Shown here one piece after another: positions 1 to 6,805 of a DNA stretch of 9,094 nt (the stretch's first letter is position 1; each line of letters begins with the position of its first letter). A model generated the notes under the pieces. That model ran no database searches, was not told the DNA's origin, and worked only from the letters and a program-made list of their open reading frames with translations. Location of the stretch: NCBI GenBank assembly GCA_007280825.1, contig QYQI01000009.1:1-9094 (forward strand). Direction: 5' to 3'. The translations under genes were made by a program, and so were the position numbers. The DNA comes from Ignavibacteriales bacterium (GTDB taxonomy: Bacteria; Bacteroidota; Ignavibacteria; Ignavibacteriales; Melioribacteraceae).

Positions 1-567
1 GATAATGTATTTCTTAAGTATAAAACAGACTTAAGTATTTTATTGAAGTACGAGTACAAAAAAATGTATTCATTATCTTTATCCGGCGGGTATTCTAAAA
101 TTGAAAATTATTTTTGTTTTCAAGATACGGTTGATATCGGCAAATTTGATTTATTTGTTTTTCCCGAAGTTTCAATCTTATCTGCCGGCATAGATTTTAT
201 TATAAACCCATCCTACTATGGTACTTTTTCAGCTAATATTAAATTCAAAGATGTAAAGGATAATTTTGATAGGGCAGTTCCATATGAACCCAAGATTTAT
301 TCAACGCTTTCGTACGGATACAATTTCAGTTCAAGTTTGGGGTTCGATGTAAAATATTTGTTGGAACTAAATACTTATACTGATATAATTAATTCAAATA
401 AATTAGACAATTATCACAATATTTCTTTTTCGTTGTTTTATGAATTATTAAAAGGATTTAAACTCACAGCCGACTTTCAAAATATTTTGAATCAAAGTAA
501 CTTTGTATGGAAACAATATCAAGAAAAACCGTTTGATCTATTTTTTGGTGTTGAATACAGATGGTAA
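1..567 (+). CDS. C-terminal part of an outer-membrane beta-barrel protein, TonB-dependent-receptor-like (5' end outside window)
   Basis: The frame is open from base 1, so the gene starts upstream of the window and only about 188 C-terminal residues are visible. TTG and ATG codons inside the frame need not be starts. The peptide alternates polar and aromatic or aliphatic residues in many short strands (for example SLSLSGGY, SANIKFKD, STLSYGYNF), as in a transmembrane beta-barrel. The segment with DFQNILNQ, followed by a strand ending FFGVEYRW, resembles the last two strands of TonB-dependent receptors. F, V, Y and the terminal W fall on alternating positions, as in a C-terminal barrel-assembly signal. 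The gene lies 20 bases before the SPOR gene and upstream of exbB-exbD-tonB, so it could be a client of that motor. Barrel character is well supported. The receptor subtype and substrate are inference, because the plug domain is not in the window. Confidence 0.6.
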   Translation, partial: DNVFLKYKTDLSILLKYEYKKMYSLSLSGGYSKIENYFCFQDTVDIGKFDLFVFPEVSILSAGIDFIINPSYYGTFSANIKFKDVKDNFDRAVPYEPKIYSTLSYGYNFSSSLGFDVKYLLELNTYTDIINSNKLDNYHNISFSLFYELLKGFKLTADFQNILNQSNFVWKQYQEKPFDLFFGVEYRW

Positions 568-587
568 ATGAGTAATAAGTAAAAAAA

Positions 588-2882
588 ATGAAACTAGCCG
601 AACTGCAAAAAAAAGTAACCGATGTACTCGGAGTTTCCGTATCTCAAAAAGAATTATCATTTGAGATATTTATGGAAAACATTTCCGAGGTTCTTGGAGA
701 GGGAATTACTTTGAAGGTTCCTCGCATCGGTTTCTTCCAGCAAAAAGCTGTTTCAACCGGTAATGATGTAAGTCAGTTAATATTTTCCCCACTCCCCGAA
801 GATTTTACTCATGAAATGCATAATCTTTATTTAACAATTGAAGTTCTTCCCAAAGTAAAAACCAAACTTGAATTTGATGCTACGGTATTCAGCATCGGTG
901 TTGGTAAACCTCTGCTTCCTCTATCAATAGATGAATTTCCAGATACAGAAACTTCTTATGCTATGTTGAGAAAATCAATCGAAGAAAGAGTTAAAGAATT
1001 AATCGCTGAGTCAGATCAAATTCCAAACTTTAATATTTGGGATGATTACTATAAATCACCTGAAGATTATGAAACCGAAAAACTTGGTGATATACAGTCG
1101 CAACTAACAGAGTTGACAGCTGATATTAATTATAAAGATCCAACGGAACCAGGAAGTATACCAAATAATTTTTTTGAGGATAATGTTTCTAAAACAATAA
1201 ACGATGAACGAATAAATACATTTGATGACAAAACATCAGATAAAATTTCTCTTCAAGCAAATGAAGAAGATAAATTTTCTGACCTCGATAAAATTATTAA
1301 AGAAGAGAAAATTAATATTACTAAAGAAGAAGCAGACAGTGAAACAAGTTCACCGGAATCAAATTCTACTACTGAAGAAGAACACAACGATTATTCTGCG
1401 CTTGAAGAAACGGAGGTCTCAGCAGGATCATTAACCGTTGCCGATCTGTTGGATGATTCAATATCAATCCCTAAAGAGAAATTACATGTTCAAAATGAAG
1501 TATCTGAGCCGGAAATTAGTAGCCCACTGGAAATACCAATAGATAAAGTTGATGAGACAGAAACGGAAAACAAATTTATTGATCTTAAAGAAACGGAAAC
1601 GGAAAATAAAATTTTTGAACGTAAAGAAACAGAAGCGGGAGATAAAATAATTGATCTTGGAGAAAAAGATAATTCAGAAACAATAGTTGATGAAAAAGAA
1701 AATGTTGATGATGAAACCGAAGATGAAGATTTAGAAAGGGAACAGCCGCAACTTGATGAGAAGATCGAATGGAACTGGGGTGACGAATTAAAAGATGAAT
1801 TCGGTGTAATTATAGAAGAAGAAGCTAACTTCGAAATGGTTGATCAATTTAATGATGATGATAACTTGGAATTAATTGATCAAAAAGTTGGTACCGATAA
1901 AAAATTTACAAGGGACCTATTCAAAGAATTAGAGAAAACACTTGAGCGCGAAATCAATGAAGAAGAAGAACGCTTAAATGAAGATAGACTTAAATACAGC
2001 AGACGATTGACTAATGAAAGATCATTCAGATTTAAGAAACCAACAGATGAATATTCCGATAATCCTAAAAAGGTTGTATTAGAGTTTTCAGGTCCTCCTG
2101 TTAAATATGAATTTATTGAAGACCGGAGAATTGGCAGAGAAAAAAATAAAGCAATAACTCTTATTGATGAGAATGATAGAAGCTATGAAGATGATTATAA
2201 TAAGCTTAGGATAAAACCAGTCATGAAAGAAAAAGATAATTATTTTAATAAAACATTTATTTTGATCTTTTCAGCATTTGTTATAGTAACCTCGATAATA
2301 ATTTATCTGATTATGAGAGGAAATAATCCGAATGAACCTCAGCAGACAAAATTGGATGCTAATAATTCTCAGCAACCGGTTCAAAATACTATTGATTCAC
2401 CAAAGATTGTAATTCCAAACCAAACAATTGCTAAACAAAATAATTCTACACAGAATAAAAATGTTTCTTCTCAACCAATAAACGATGAGTTAAGTGATTT
2501 TCCAATTTCTGCAACTCCGCCTGTTCCGATCAAACAAGAGAAAGCTCTTCAAAATCAAGAATCAAAAACATCTTCCAACAATTTAAGAACAGAACCAAAA
2601 ACAAAACCGGAGAATAATGATTTGTATAAAACTCCGGCTAAAGATACGCGTGTAAATAAATCAATTTACTTCGATGGGAAAAATTATAGCTATCAAACCT
2701 CTTCTTGGCCGCGGAAACTTAGAGCCGAACAAGAGGTTAAACGATTGCGTGCGCTCGGCATTAATGCGTTTATTGTTGAAGCTTATCTTCCTCAAAAAGG
2801 AGGGACATGGTACCGCGTTCGTGTAGGTTCCTTTAATTCAGAAAAAGAAACGCAAGATTATATTAATAAAAATAAATTTTAA
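588..2882 (+). CDS. Single-pass membrane protein: HU-like N-terminal domain, long acidic linker, TM helix, C-terminal SPOR domain
   Basis: This 764-residue protein has four parts. Residues 1-100 follow the HU/IHF topology: two helices (KLAELQKKVTDVLGVS and KELSFEIFMENISEVL), a strand turn like HU's G-F-G-T-F (here VPRIGFF), and a strand reading LIFSP. Bacteroidota SPOR proteins are known to carry HU-CCDC81-type domains at this end. Residues 110-540 are very rich in Glu and Asp and look disordered, with a 12-residue repeat at 323-358 and a probable coiled coil at 446-480. Residues 556-576 form one hydrophobic helix. Residues 580-690 are a Gln/Asn/Pro-rich spacer, and 693-764 form a SPOR domain (helix around AEQEVKRLRALGINAFIVEA, then WYRVRVGSF), which in known families binds denuded septal peptidoglycan. 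The expected topology is HU-like and acidic part in the cytoplasm, SPOR in the periplasm. ATG 588 follows an A-rich leader with no clear Shine-Dalgarno. The role (division or envelope-chromosome link) is inferred. Confidence 0.8.
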   Translation: MKLAELQKKVTDVLGVSVSQKELSFEIFMENISEVLGEGITLKVPRIGFFQQKAVSTGNDVSQLIFSPLPEDFTHEMHNLYLTIEVLPKVKTKLEFDATVFSIGVGKPLLPLSIDEFPDTETSYAMLRKSIEERVKELIAESDQIPNFNIWDDYYKSPEDYETEKLGDIQSQLTELTADINYKDPTEPGSIPNNFFEDNVSKTINDERINTFDDKTSDKISLQANEEDKFSDLDKIIKEEKINITKEEADSETSSPESNSTTEEEHNDYSALEETEVSAGSLTVADLLDDSISIPKEKLHVQNEVSEPEISSPLEIPIDKVDETETENKFIDLKETETENKIFERKETEAGDKIIDLGEKDNSETIVDEKENVDDETEDEDLEREQPQLDEKIEWNWGDELKDEFGVIIEEEANFEMVDQFNDDDNLELIDQKVGTDKKFTRDLFKELEKTLEREINEEEERLNEDRLKYSRRLTNERSFRFKKPTDEYSDNPKKVVLEFSGPPVKYEFIEDRRIGREKNKAITLIDENDRSYEDDYNKLRIKPVMKEKDNYFNKTFILIFSAFVIVTSIIIYLIMRGNNPNEPQQTKLDANNSQQPVQNTIDSPKIVIPNQTIAKQNNSTQNKNVSSQPINDELSDFPISATPPVPIKQEKALQNQESKTSSNNLRTEPKTKPENNDLYKTPAKDTRVNKSIYFDGKNYSYQTSSWPRKLRAEQEVKRLRALGINAFIVEAYLPQKGGTWYRVRVGSFNSEKETQDYINKNKF
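1554..1661 (+). repeat. Three tandem 36-base units in the acidic linker of the SPOR protein
   Basis: Units begin at 1554, 1590 and 1626, each 36 bases and in frame. They encode 12-residue units of the form ETETENKFIDLK, ETETENKIFERK and ETEAGDKIIDLG; a fourth unit at 1662 survives only as EKD. The first two share most bases and the third has drifted. In-frame expansion in a disordered acidic linker changes its length without disturbing the folded ends. Confidence 0.8.
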
Positions 2883-2891
2883 AATATTCCT

Positions 2892-2896
2892 GAAGG
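2892..2896 (+). promoter_or_regulatory. Ribosome binding site of the exbB/tolQ-type gene
   Basis: GAAGG lies six bases before ATG 2903, in the 20-base gap after the SPOR gene. It is one of the few clear Shine-Dalgarno sequences in the window and supports ATG 2903 as the start. Confidence 0.6.
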
Positions 2897-2902
2897 TTAG
2901 AT

Positions 2903-3550
2903 ATGAATTTAATCCAAATGTTTTTGAAAGGCGGATTAGTAATGTGGCCGATCCTTGCATGTTCAATTATTGGTTTAGCGATTGTGATCGAAAAATTTAT
3001 GGTTATAAAAAAAGCAAAAATTAATGTTCTAGCATTTTCAATTAAGATAAGAGGATTACTAAAAAGAAAAGATCTTGACGGTGCTATTAATTACTGCATG
3101 GAGGAAAAATCGCCAATCTCAAATATTATCCGCAGGGGATTAAAGAAACACAAGTTCGGACGCAAAAGAGTAATTGAATCAATTGAATCTGCAGGTAAAC
3201 AGGAAATCAGTAAACTCGAAAAAGGATTAGCAACTTTAGCTACAGTAGCCGGGGCTGCACCGATGCTCGGTTTTCTTGGAACTGTTACCGGAATGATCGC
3301 CGCATTTATGAAAATTCAAGAACTTCAAGGAAGTGCAAGTCCGGCTGATCTTGCTACCGGTATTTGGGAAGCATTACTTACAACTGCATTCGGTCTGTTC
3401 GTAGGAATTCCTGCACTTGCTTTATATAATTATTTTGTAAATCTAATAAGTAAAATAGTTTTGGATTTGGAAAGAGCTGCAACTGATATTCTTGATGTCT
3501 TAGATGAAACGGGTAAAGATTTTTCGGATGATGAAGAAATAGAACTATAG
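2903..3550 (+). CDS. exbB: MotA/TolQ/ExbB family proton-channel protein
   Basis: This is the inner-membrane stator subunit that, with ExbD, uses the proton gradient to drive TonB. The 215-residue length is normal for ExbB/TolQ. There are three hydrophobic helices: about 12-34, 112-136 and 152-178, with a basic cytoplasmic loop between the first and second. The family signature of TM2 is present (GFLGTVTGM at 123-131). TM3 reads EALLTTAFGL, with E156 and T161 in the positions of the E. coli ExbB channel residues E176 and T181; T127 matches T148. The C-terminus is acidic and cytoplasmic. The gene is followed after 8 bases by exbD and then tonB, which favours ExbB over TolQ, because no TolB or Pal is seen. 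The family is certain; the ExbB-versus-TolQ choice rests on the tonB neighbour. Confidence 0.93.
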   Translation: MNLIQMFLKGGLVMWPILACSIIGLAIVIEKFMVIKKAKINVLAFSIKIRGLLKRKDLDGAINYCMEEKSPISNIIRRGLKKHKFGRKRVIESIESAGKQEISKLEKGLATLATVAGAAPMLGFLGTVTGMIAAFMKIQELQGSASPADLATGIWEALLTTAFGLFVGIPALALYNYFVNLISKIVLDLERAATDILDVLDETGKDFSDDEEIEL

Positions 3551-3554
3551 GTGA
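3549..3554 (+). promoter_or_regulatory. Ribosome binding site of exbD overlapping the exbB stop codon
   Basis: AGGTGA begins inside the TAG stop of exbB (3548-3550) and ends four bases before ATG 3559. Ribosomes finishing exbB would sit on this site, which suggests coupled synthesis of the two stator subunits. Confidence 0.5.
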
Positions 3555-3558
3555 AAAA

Positions 3559-3960
3559 ATGAAATTTGAATCTCCGCAAAAATTAATAAGCGCTTTTAAC
3601 TTTTCTTCTTTGACCGATATTGTGATGCTGCTATTAATATTTTTTCTGTTGTCATCTCAATTTGTTCTTCAAACCGGTGTCAAAGTTAAATTGCCGGGCG
3701 CAAAAAATAACGAGCAAGCTCAAGCAACAAATTTTTCCGTTACAATAACAGATCAAGGAAGAATTTATGTAGGGTCTGATGAAGTTGGTCTTAATGCACT
3801 TGCCGGAAAGCTCTCCATAATTAAAAAAAATCAGAGCGATAACCTTACAATACGTGCTGATAAATCCGTTAAGATTGATATCATTATTAAAGTAATTGAT
3901 GCCGCCAAAGGAATTGGAATTGATAAATTCACAATTCAAACCGAAAAAATTTCTTTCTAA
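3559..3960 (+). CDS. exbD: ExbD/TolR family biopolymer transport protein
   Basis: This is the small stator partner of ExbB: one N-terminal inner-membrane helix and a periplasmic domain that transmits the proton-driven movement to TonB. The protein has 133 residues, within the usual size. A short cytoplasmic tail leads into the helix at about 16-38. That helix carries the family's essential aspartate in the SLTDIVMLLLIFFLL stretch (D20, matching D25 of E. coli ExbD). The periplasmic part (about 40-133) contains the usual order: a strand reading FSVTITDQGRIYVG, then LTIRADKSVKIDIIIKVIDAAKGIGIDKFTIQTE in two pieces, the conserved 'RADK' and 'A...GI' positions of the ExbD fold. The TAA stop shares its last A with the ATG of tonB (TAATG). 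The identification is firm. Confidence 0.93.
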   Translation: MKFESPQKLISAFNFSSLTDIVMLLLIFFLLSSQFVLQTGVKVKLPGAKNNEQAQATNFSVTITDQGRIYVGSDEVGLNALAGKLSIIKKNQSDNLTIRADKSVKIDIIIKVIDAAKGIGIDKFTIQTEKISF

Positions 3961-4646
3961 TGTTTACAAAAGAACCTCGAAATATTTCTTATCTGGTTTC
4001 AATTTCATTTCATTTGATACTTGCATTAATATTTCTTTTCGTAAAAATGTCCGGTGAATCTAATCCTCAGGAATATTTACTGGTTGGATTTGGTTCGGGC
4101 AGCGGGTCAGGAAGTCCGGGCGCACAATTTCAAAAAACTACTGTTGATGAAAATAAGACCCCTGAAGAGAAATCAATTAAAAAGAAGGAAGAACTTAAAA
4201 AAGTAGAATTGCCAAAATCAAAACAAACAGATGAAGATAATTTGATTGCATCCAATAAGAAGAAAGAAAAAGATGAAGTAAATAATTCAAAGGTTAAACC
4301 GCTTGTTAAAGGAAACGCAAGAAAAGAAGGAAGTGAATTAGGCGGTGAGGGGAGCGGTGGTTTTGGTTTTGAATTAGATTTTGGCGGAACAGGAAAGAGA
4401 CGTATTTATAGTTATAACTTACCGGAATATCCGGAAGGAGTTTCAAAAGAAATAGATGTTAAACTAAGATTTACAATATTACCTGATGGAACAGTTAGTA
4501 AAATATTTCCGCTAATTAAAGCAGATGCACGATTGGAATTTACGGCAATCAATTCATTAAAAAATTGGCGGTTTGAACCGTTGCCAAAAAATGCAAAACA
4601 AATTGATCAAACGGTGGTAATCACTTTTCCGTACCGGCTTCAGTAG
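3960..4646 (+). CDS. tonB: TonB family energy-transducing protein
   Basis: TonB links the ExbB-ExbD motor in the inner membrane to outer-membrane receptors. Residues 9-30 form the N-terminal anchor and carry the SxxxH motif of TonB anchors (S14, H18), which couples to ExbB-ExbD. A Gly-Ser stretch follows at 43-53. The linker at 60-120 is rich in Lys and Glu instead of the Pro-Glu/Pro-Lys runs of E. coli TonB, and a second Gly-rich patch lies at 128-145. Residues 150-228 are a TonB C-terminal domain: PEYPEG, VKLRFTILPDGTVS, then LEFTAINSLKNWRFEPLP and a final strand VVITFPYRLQ. The start ATG overlaps the exbD stop by one base, and no good Shine-Dalgarno is visible, so reinitiation after exbD is likely. 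The 3' end overlaps a convergent gene by 26 bases. Confidence 0.9.
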   Translation: MFTKEPRNISYLVSISFHLILALIFLFVKMSGESNPQEYLLVGFGSGSGSGSPGAQFQKTTVDENKTPEEKSIKKKEELKKVELPKSKQTDEDNLIASNKKKEKDEVNNSKVKPLVKGNARKEGSELGGEGSGGFGFELDFGGTGKRRIYSYNLPEYPEGVSKEIDVKLRFTILPDGTVSKIFPLIKADARLEFTAINSLKNWRFEPLPKNAKQIDQTVVITFPYRLQ

Positions 4647-4923
4647 CTGGTTTATCATCCCTATAATAAAATCTATAGAAGAAAAATTCTGCAATTGAAA
4701 GAAGAGTTAATGAGATTGTATCTGAATCGAATTGAATACCGAAACCTTTACTGTCAACAAATATTTTTACAACAGAAGTTGAAATAGACCAACCGACTGC
4801 AAATAAAATTATAAGCAATGCTAAATTTGTAAATGCTGAACTTAAAGATTCATCTTGCCACTTTTTTGTAAAGATGACCAGCATAAAAACTAAGTGAGCA
4901 CTAAAAATTAACGCTGTTATCAT
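4621..4923 (-). CDS. Small hypothetical membrane protein
   Basis: I do not recognise this 100-residue protein. It shows three hydrophobic segments at about 3-19, 30-56 and 67-86, separated by short charged loops (KKWQDES and DSKGFGIQFDSD), and ends in a charged tail (RDDKPATEAGTEK). It has no Cys and no obvious catalytic motif. The ATG lies one base after the TAA of the upstream minus-strand gene, so translation is probably coupled and the protein likely belongs to the same membrane cassette. Its own stop lies inside tonB on the other strand, a 26-base convergent overlap. Evidence that it is a real gene: an open frame across the whole gap, tight spacing and membrane-protein composition. Function unknown. 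Confidence 0.65.
   Translation of the reverse strand: MITALIFSAHLVFMLVIFTKKWQDESLSSAFTNLALLIILFAVGWSISTSVVKIFVDSKGFGIQFDSDTISLTLLSIAEFFFYRFYYRDDKPATEAGTEK
4633..4651 (+). terminator. Possible weak terminator hairpin at the tonB stop codon
   Basis: ACCGGCT (4633-4639) can pair with AGCTGGT (4645-4651) through a 5-base loop, giving seven pairs including one G-U. The hairpin is followed by only a short T-rich run, TTTAT. It spans the TAG stop of tonB and also lies inside the convergent gene's 3' end, so its sequence is constrained by coding on both strands. No better terminator is seen for the plus-strand operon. Confidence 0.3.
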
Positions 4924-4924
4924 T

Positions 4925-5464
4925 TTATTGACCGTTCGATTGATGATGAAGTTTGCTGTTAATTATTCGTGCGCCTATTAAACCGCCGACGGATCCAAAA
5001 ATTGAATTAACAATAAAATTATTTACAATTACAGAAAAGGTATAAAGAATGGAAAATCCGTTTTTCAGAATATCTTCTCTCACTGATTGAAAGATGTTGA
5101 GTACTTCTTTTTTTATATCTTCACTAAGCGGTAGGTTTTGAACTATACGCTGAAGATCGGTAAAGGATGCTATGACATCATTATGTTTTGTGATGAAAGT
5201 AATAAGTATTTCCAATACAGATCCGAATGAAGCAGCAAATAACCCGGTGAATAAACCGAATAGCAAAGCTTTTTTCATTGGGATCTTTTCAAAATTTCTT
5301 GTTGCTCGTTGATCTAATAATAAAGAAAAGAATGCCGCTAGCGGTAAAATCATACAGCAGGAAAAATTTTTTACAAAAGGAACAATCTGTAAAACCCCGG
5401 CTCCAAAACCGCAAATAATTGCCGCTAAATATTTCTTCAAGTTAGTCTCATCTTTTAAGTTCAA
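4925..5464 (-). CDS. Hypothetical polytopic membrane protein with a CC pair (start uncertain)
   Basis: The protein has up to 179 residues with four likely membrane segments, at about 12-31, 33-51, 64-91 and 137-166. A cytoplasmic or periplasmic amphipathic region at 100-135 lies between the last two. The first hairpin has a Gly-rich turn, a Pro and a double Cys (GFGAGVLQIVPFVKNFSCC, C36-C37), followed by LLLDQRA. This pattern recalls small uncharacterised membrane proteins with a P...CC hairpin, but I cannot name the family. The frame has no suitable ATG. The longest start is TTG at 5464, which overlaps the DUF2085 gene by 17 bases. TTG at 5440, seven bases after that gene's TGA and preceded by an AAAGATGAG-like purine stretch, is an equally good or better choice and would shorten the protein by 8 residues. 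Function unknown. Confidence 0.7.
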   Translation of the reverse strand: MNLKDETNLKKYLAAIICGFGAGVLQIVPFVKNFSCCMILPLAAFFSLLLDQRATRNFEKIPMKKALLFGLFTGLFAASFGSVLEILITFITKHNDVIASFTDLQRIVQNLPLSEDIKKEVLNIFQSVREDILKNGFSILYTFSVIVNNFIVNSIFGSVGGLIGARIINSKLHHQSNGQ

Positions 5465-5900
5465 GAATTAAACTATTCAAGCCGGCGTAAAGATAAAAAA
5501 ATCCAAAAGAACCTAAAAGGAATCCTGTTAAAAACGCAATTAATTTGGAATAAGCATAAATGTTTAATGAGGTAAGTAATACATCGGCAATCATTGGTGC
5601 TGCTGCAACAAGAAGAATATTAATGTGCAATTTCCCTTTTGGTAATTTTAATAATACAAGCAATGAAGGAAGTAACAATCCTAAGTATATTCCTGTGCAA
5701 CGAGCGCAAGTTAATGTTTCGATTTCACCAAAAAGTAATAATTTATTTTTTTCTTGATGGCAAACTAATGAATAAGTCTTCTGTAGATAAGGAAGAGCAA
5801 AAACAAAATGCTCGTCTATTTTAATAAACCATTCGATGAAAATCCCTAAGAACCAAATCAAGGATAGAAAAAATAAGATCAAACTATAACTGCGCTTCAT
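5448..5900 (-). CDS. DUF2085 family membrane protein
   Basis: This 150-residue protein is recognised as DUF2085 from its two motifs: C47-H48-Q49 in the SLVCHQ stretch, and C65-A-R-C68-T-G-I-Y-L-G about 16 residues later. Both match the family pattern CHQ...CARCTGIY.G. Hydrophobic segments lie at about 5-25, 71-86, 92-110 and 116-145, so it is an inner-membrane protein with the Cys/His motifs near a membrane face. The arrangement suggests metal or redox chemistry, but no function has been established to my knowledge. ATG 5900 lies nine bases after the stop of the NHL gene, and its 3' end overlaps or abuts the CC-pair protein, so all are probably co-transcribed. The ribosome binding site is weak. 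Family confidence is high; role unknown. Confidence 0.85.
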   Translation of the reverse strand: MKRSYSLILFFLSLIWFLGIFIEWFIKIDEHFVFALPYLQKTYSLVCHQEKNKLLLFGEIETLTCARCTGIYLGLLLPSLLVLLKLPKGKLHINILLVAAAPMIADVLLTSLNIYAYSKLIAFLTGFLLGSFGFFYLYAGLNSLILELKR

Positions 5901-5909
5901 TAATCTGGC

Positions 5910-6770
5910 TTAATTAGATTGAACAATTTTGTAAATAAGGATCGTGCTCTTTGTGAGAAGATATAATTTTGAGTTGTATAAAAATGAATCTTCGACATCA
6001 TCTTCTAATTTCGGTTTGAATATGAATGGATTAAAATTGTTTGATTCAAGATCGGAATCAGCAAAGTAAGCGATTTGTGATTTATCATTGACACAAATTG
6101 TTTGGAATGTTGCATTAATATTTTCAGCTTCAAATGGTAATTGAATTTTCTTAATACCGTTACCGAACTGATCGAACAGAATAAGATTTTTAGAATCTAC
6201 GACTATTATTTTTGCATCATTTGTAATTGTAAAGTGCTTAGGATTAACAAGAGCAAAAGACCCGGCATCATAACTACCGATTGATGTTTGATATTCCCAC
6301 CGGGAATTAAATTTCAAAATTCTTCTATTATCGGAGTCCAAGATAAATATATCACCTTGTGATGATATCGCAGAACTTAGTGGATATCTGAATTTAATCC
6401 TATCATCATCAGAATCTTGAGTTGAGAAGTAAGAAAGAAAATTCAAATCTTTATCAAATAACTGAATTCGGTTATTATTTTTATCAGCCACATAAATATT
6501 TAATGTTGCAGCAAAAACATCAATCGGGTAATCGAATGAAGATTCTTTCCAACCGTATCCACCAATTGATTTAATTACCTTTCCGAGTGTATCCAATTTT
6601 ATTATTTCATTGGAAGAAACATCAGAAACATAAATATATCCTAGAGAATTTATCGAGAAAGATTTTGCAGAATTGAATGACCCAATTTGCCCGGAATAAA
6701 TAATGGTTTGTGGTAATATGTAATTTACAGATGTAAAAAGTAAAATTGACAGGTAAAGTTTAAATTTCAT
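5910..6770 (-). CDS. Secreted NHL-repeat beta-propeller protein
   Basis: The 286-residue protein begins with a Sec-type signal peptide (MKFKLYLSILLFTSVNYILPQ), with cleavage likely near residue 21. There is no lipobox, so a periplasmic or exported location is expected. At least four NHL-type blades follow, at about 31-68, 78-115, 127-165 and 175-209. Each has the pattern hydrophobic-G-x-I-Y/F-V/I-x-D-x-x-N-x-R-I-x-x-F/L. The best blade contains NIYVADKNNNRIQLFD. The part after 219 is degenerate and may close the propeller. NHL propellers act as binding or scaffold modules and sometimes as lyases, but no catalytic signature is visible here. It is the first gene of the minus-strand cassette. 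ATG 6770 is preceded by AAGGG nine bases upstream and by a promoter candidate at 6806-6813. Confidence 0.8.
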   Translation of the reverse strand: MKFKLYLSILLFTSVNYILPQTIIYSGQIGSFNSAKSFSINSLGYIYVSDVSSNEIIKLDTLGKVIKSIGGYGWKESSFDYPIDVFAATLNIYVADKNNNRIQLFDKDLNFLSYFSTQDSDDDRIKFRYPLSSAISSQGDIFILDSDNRRILKFNSRWEYQTSIGSYDAGSFALVNPKHFTITNDAKIIVVDSKNLILFDQFGNGIKKIQLPFEAENINATFQTICVNDKSQIAYFADSDLESNNFNPFIFKPKLEDDVEDSFLYNSKLYLLTKSTILIYKIVQSN

Positions 6771-6805
6771 CTATTTTAGCCCTTGAACTAACCTAATTTC
6801 GGGTA

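Noticed and set aside
568..582. Four-codon mini-frame (ATG AGT AAT AAG TAA) between the barrel and SPOR genes
   Set aside because: It is too short to judge, has no ribosome site, and can arise by chance in AT-rich DNA.
1222..1434. Plus-strand frame of 70 codons inside the SPOR gene
   Set aside because: It is a Lys-rich shadow of the Glu/Asp-rich linker read one frame over.
3652..3939. Minus-strand frame of 95 codons opposite exbD
   Set aside because: It is antisense to a firmly identified gene, with no start signal and an unconvincing composition.
2903..4646. Reading of exbB-exbD-tonB as a Tol-Pal system
   Set aside because: The third protein has the TonB SxxxH anchor and the TonB C-terminal domain, and no TolB or Pal is present. 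The SPOR protein is not Pal.
5560..5824. Two plus-strand frames opposite the DUF2085 gene
   Set aside because: They are antisense shadows; the minus-strand frame carries the family motifs CHQ and CARCTGIY.
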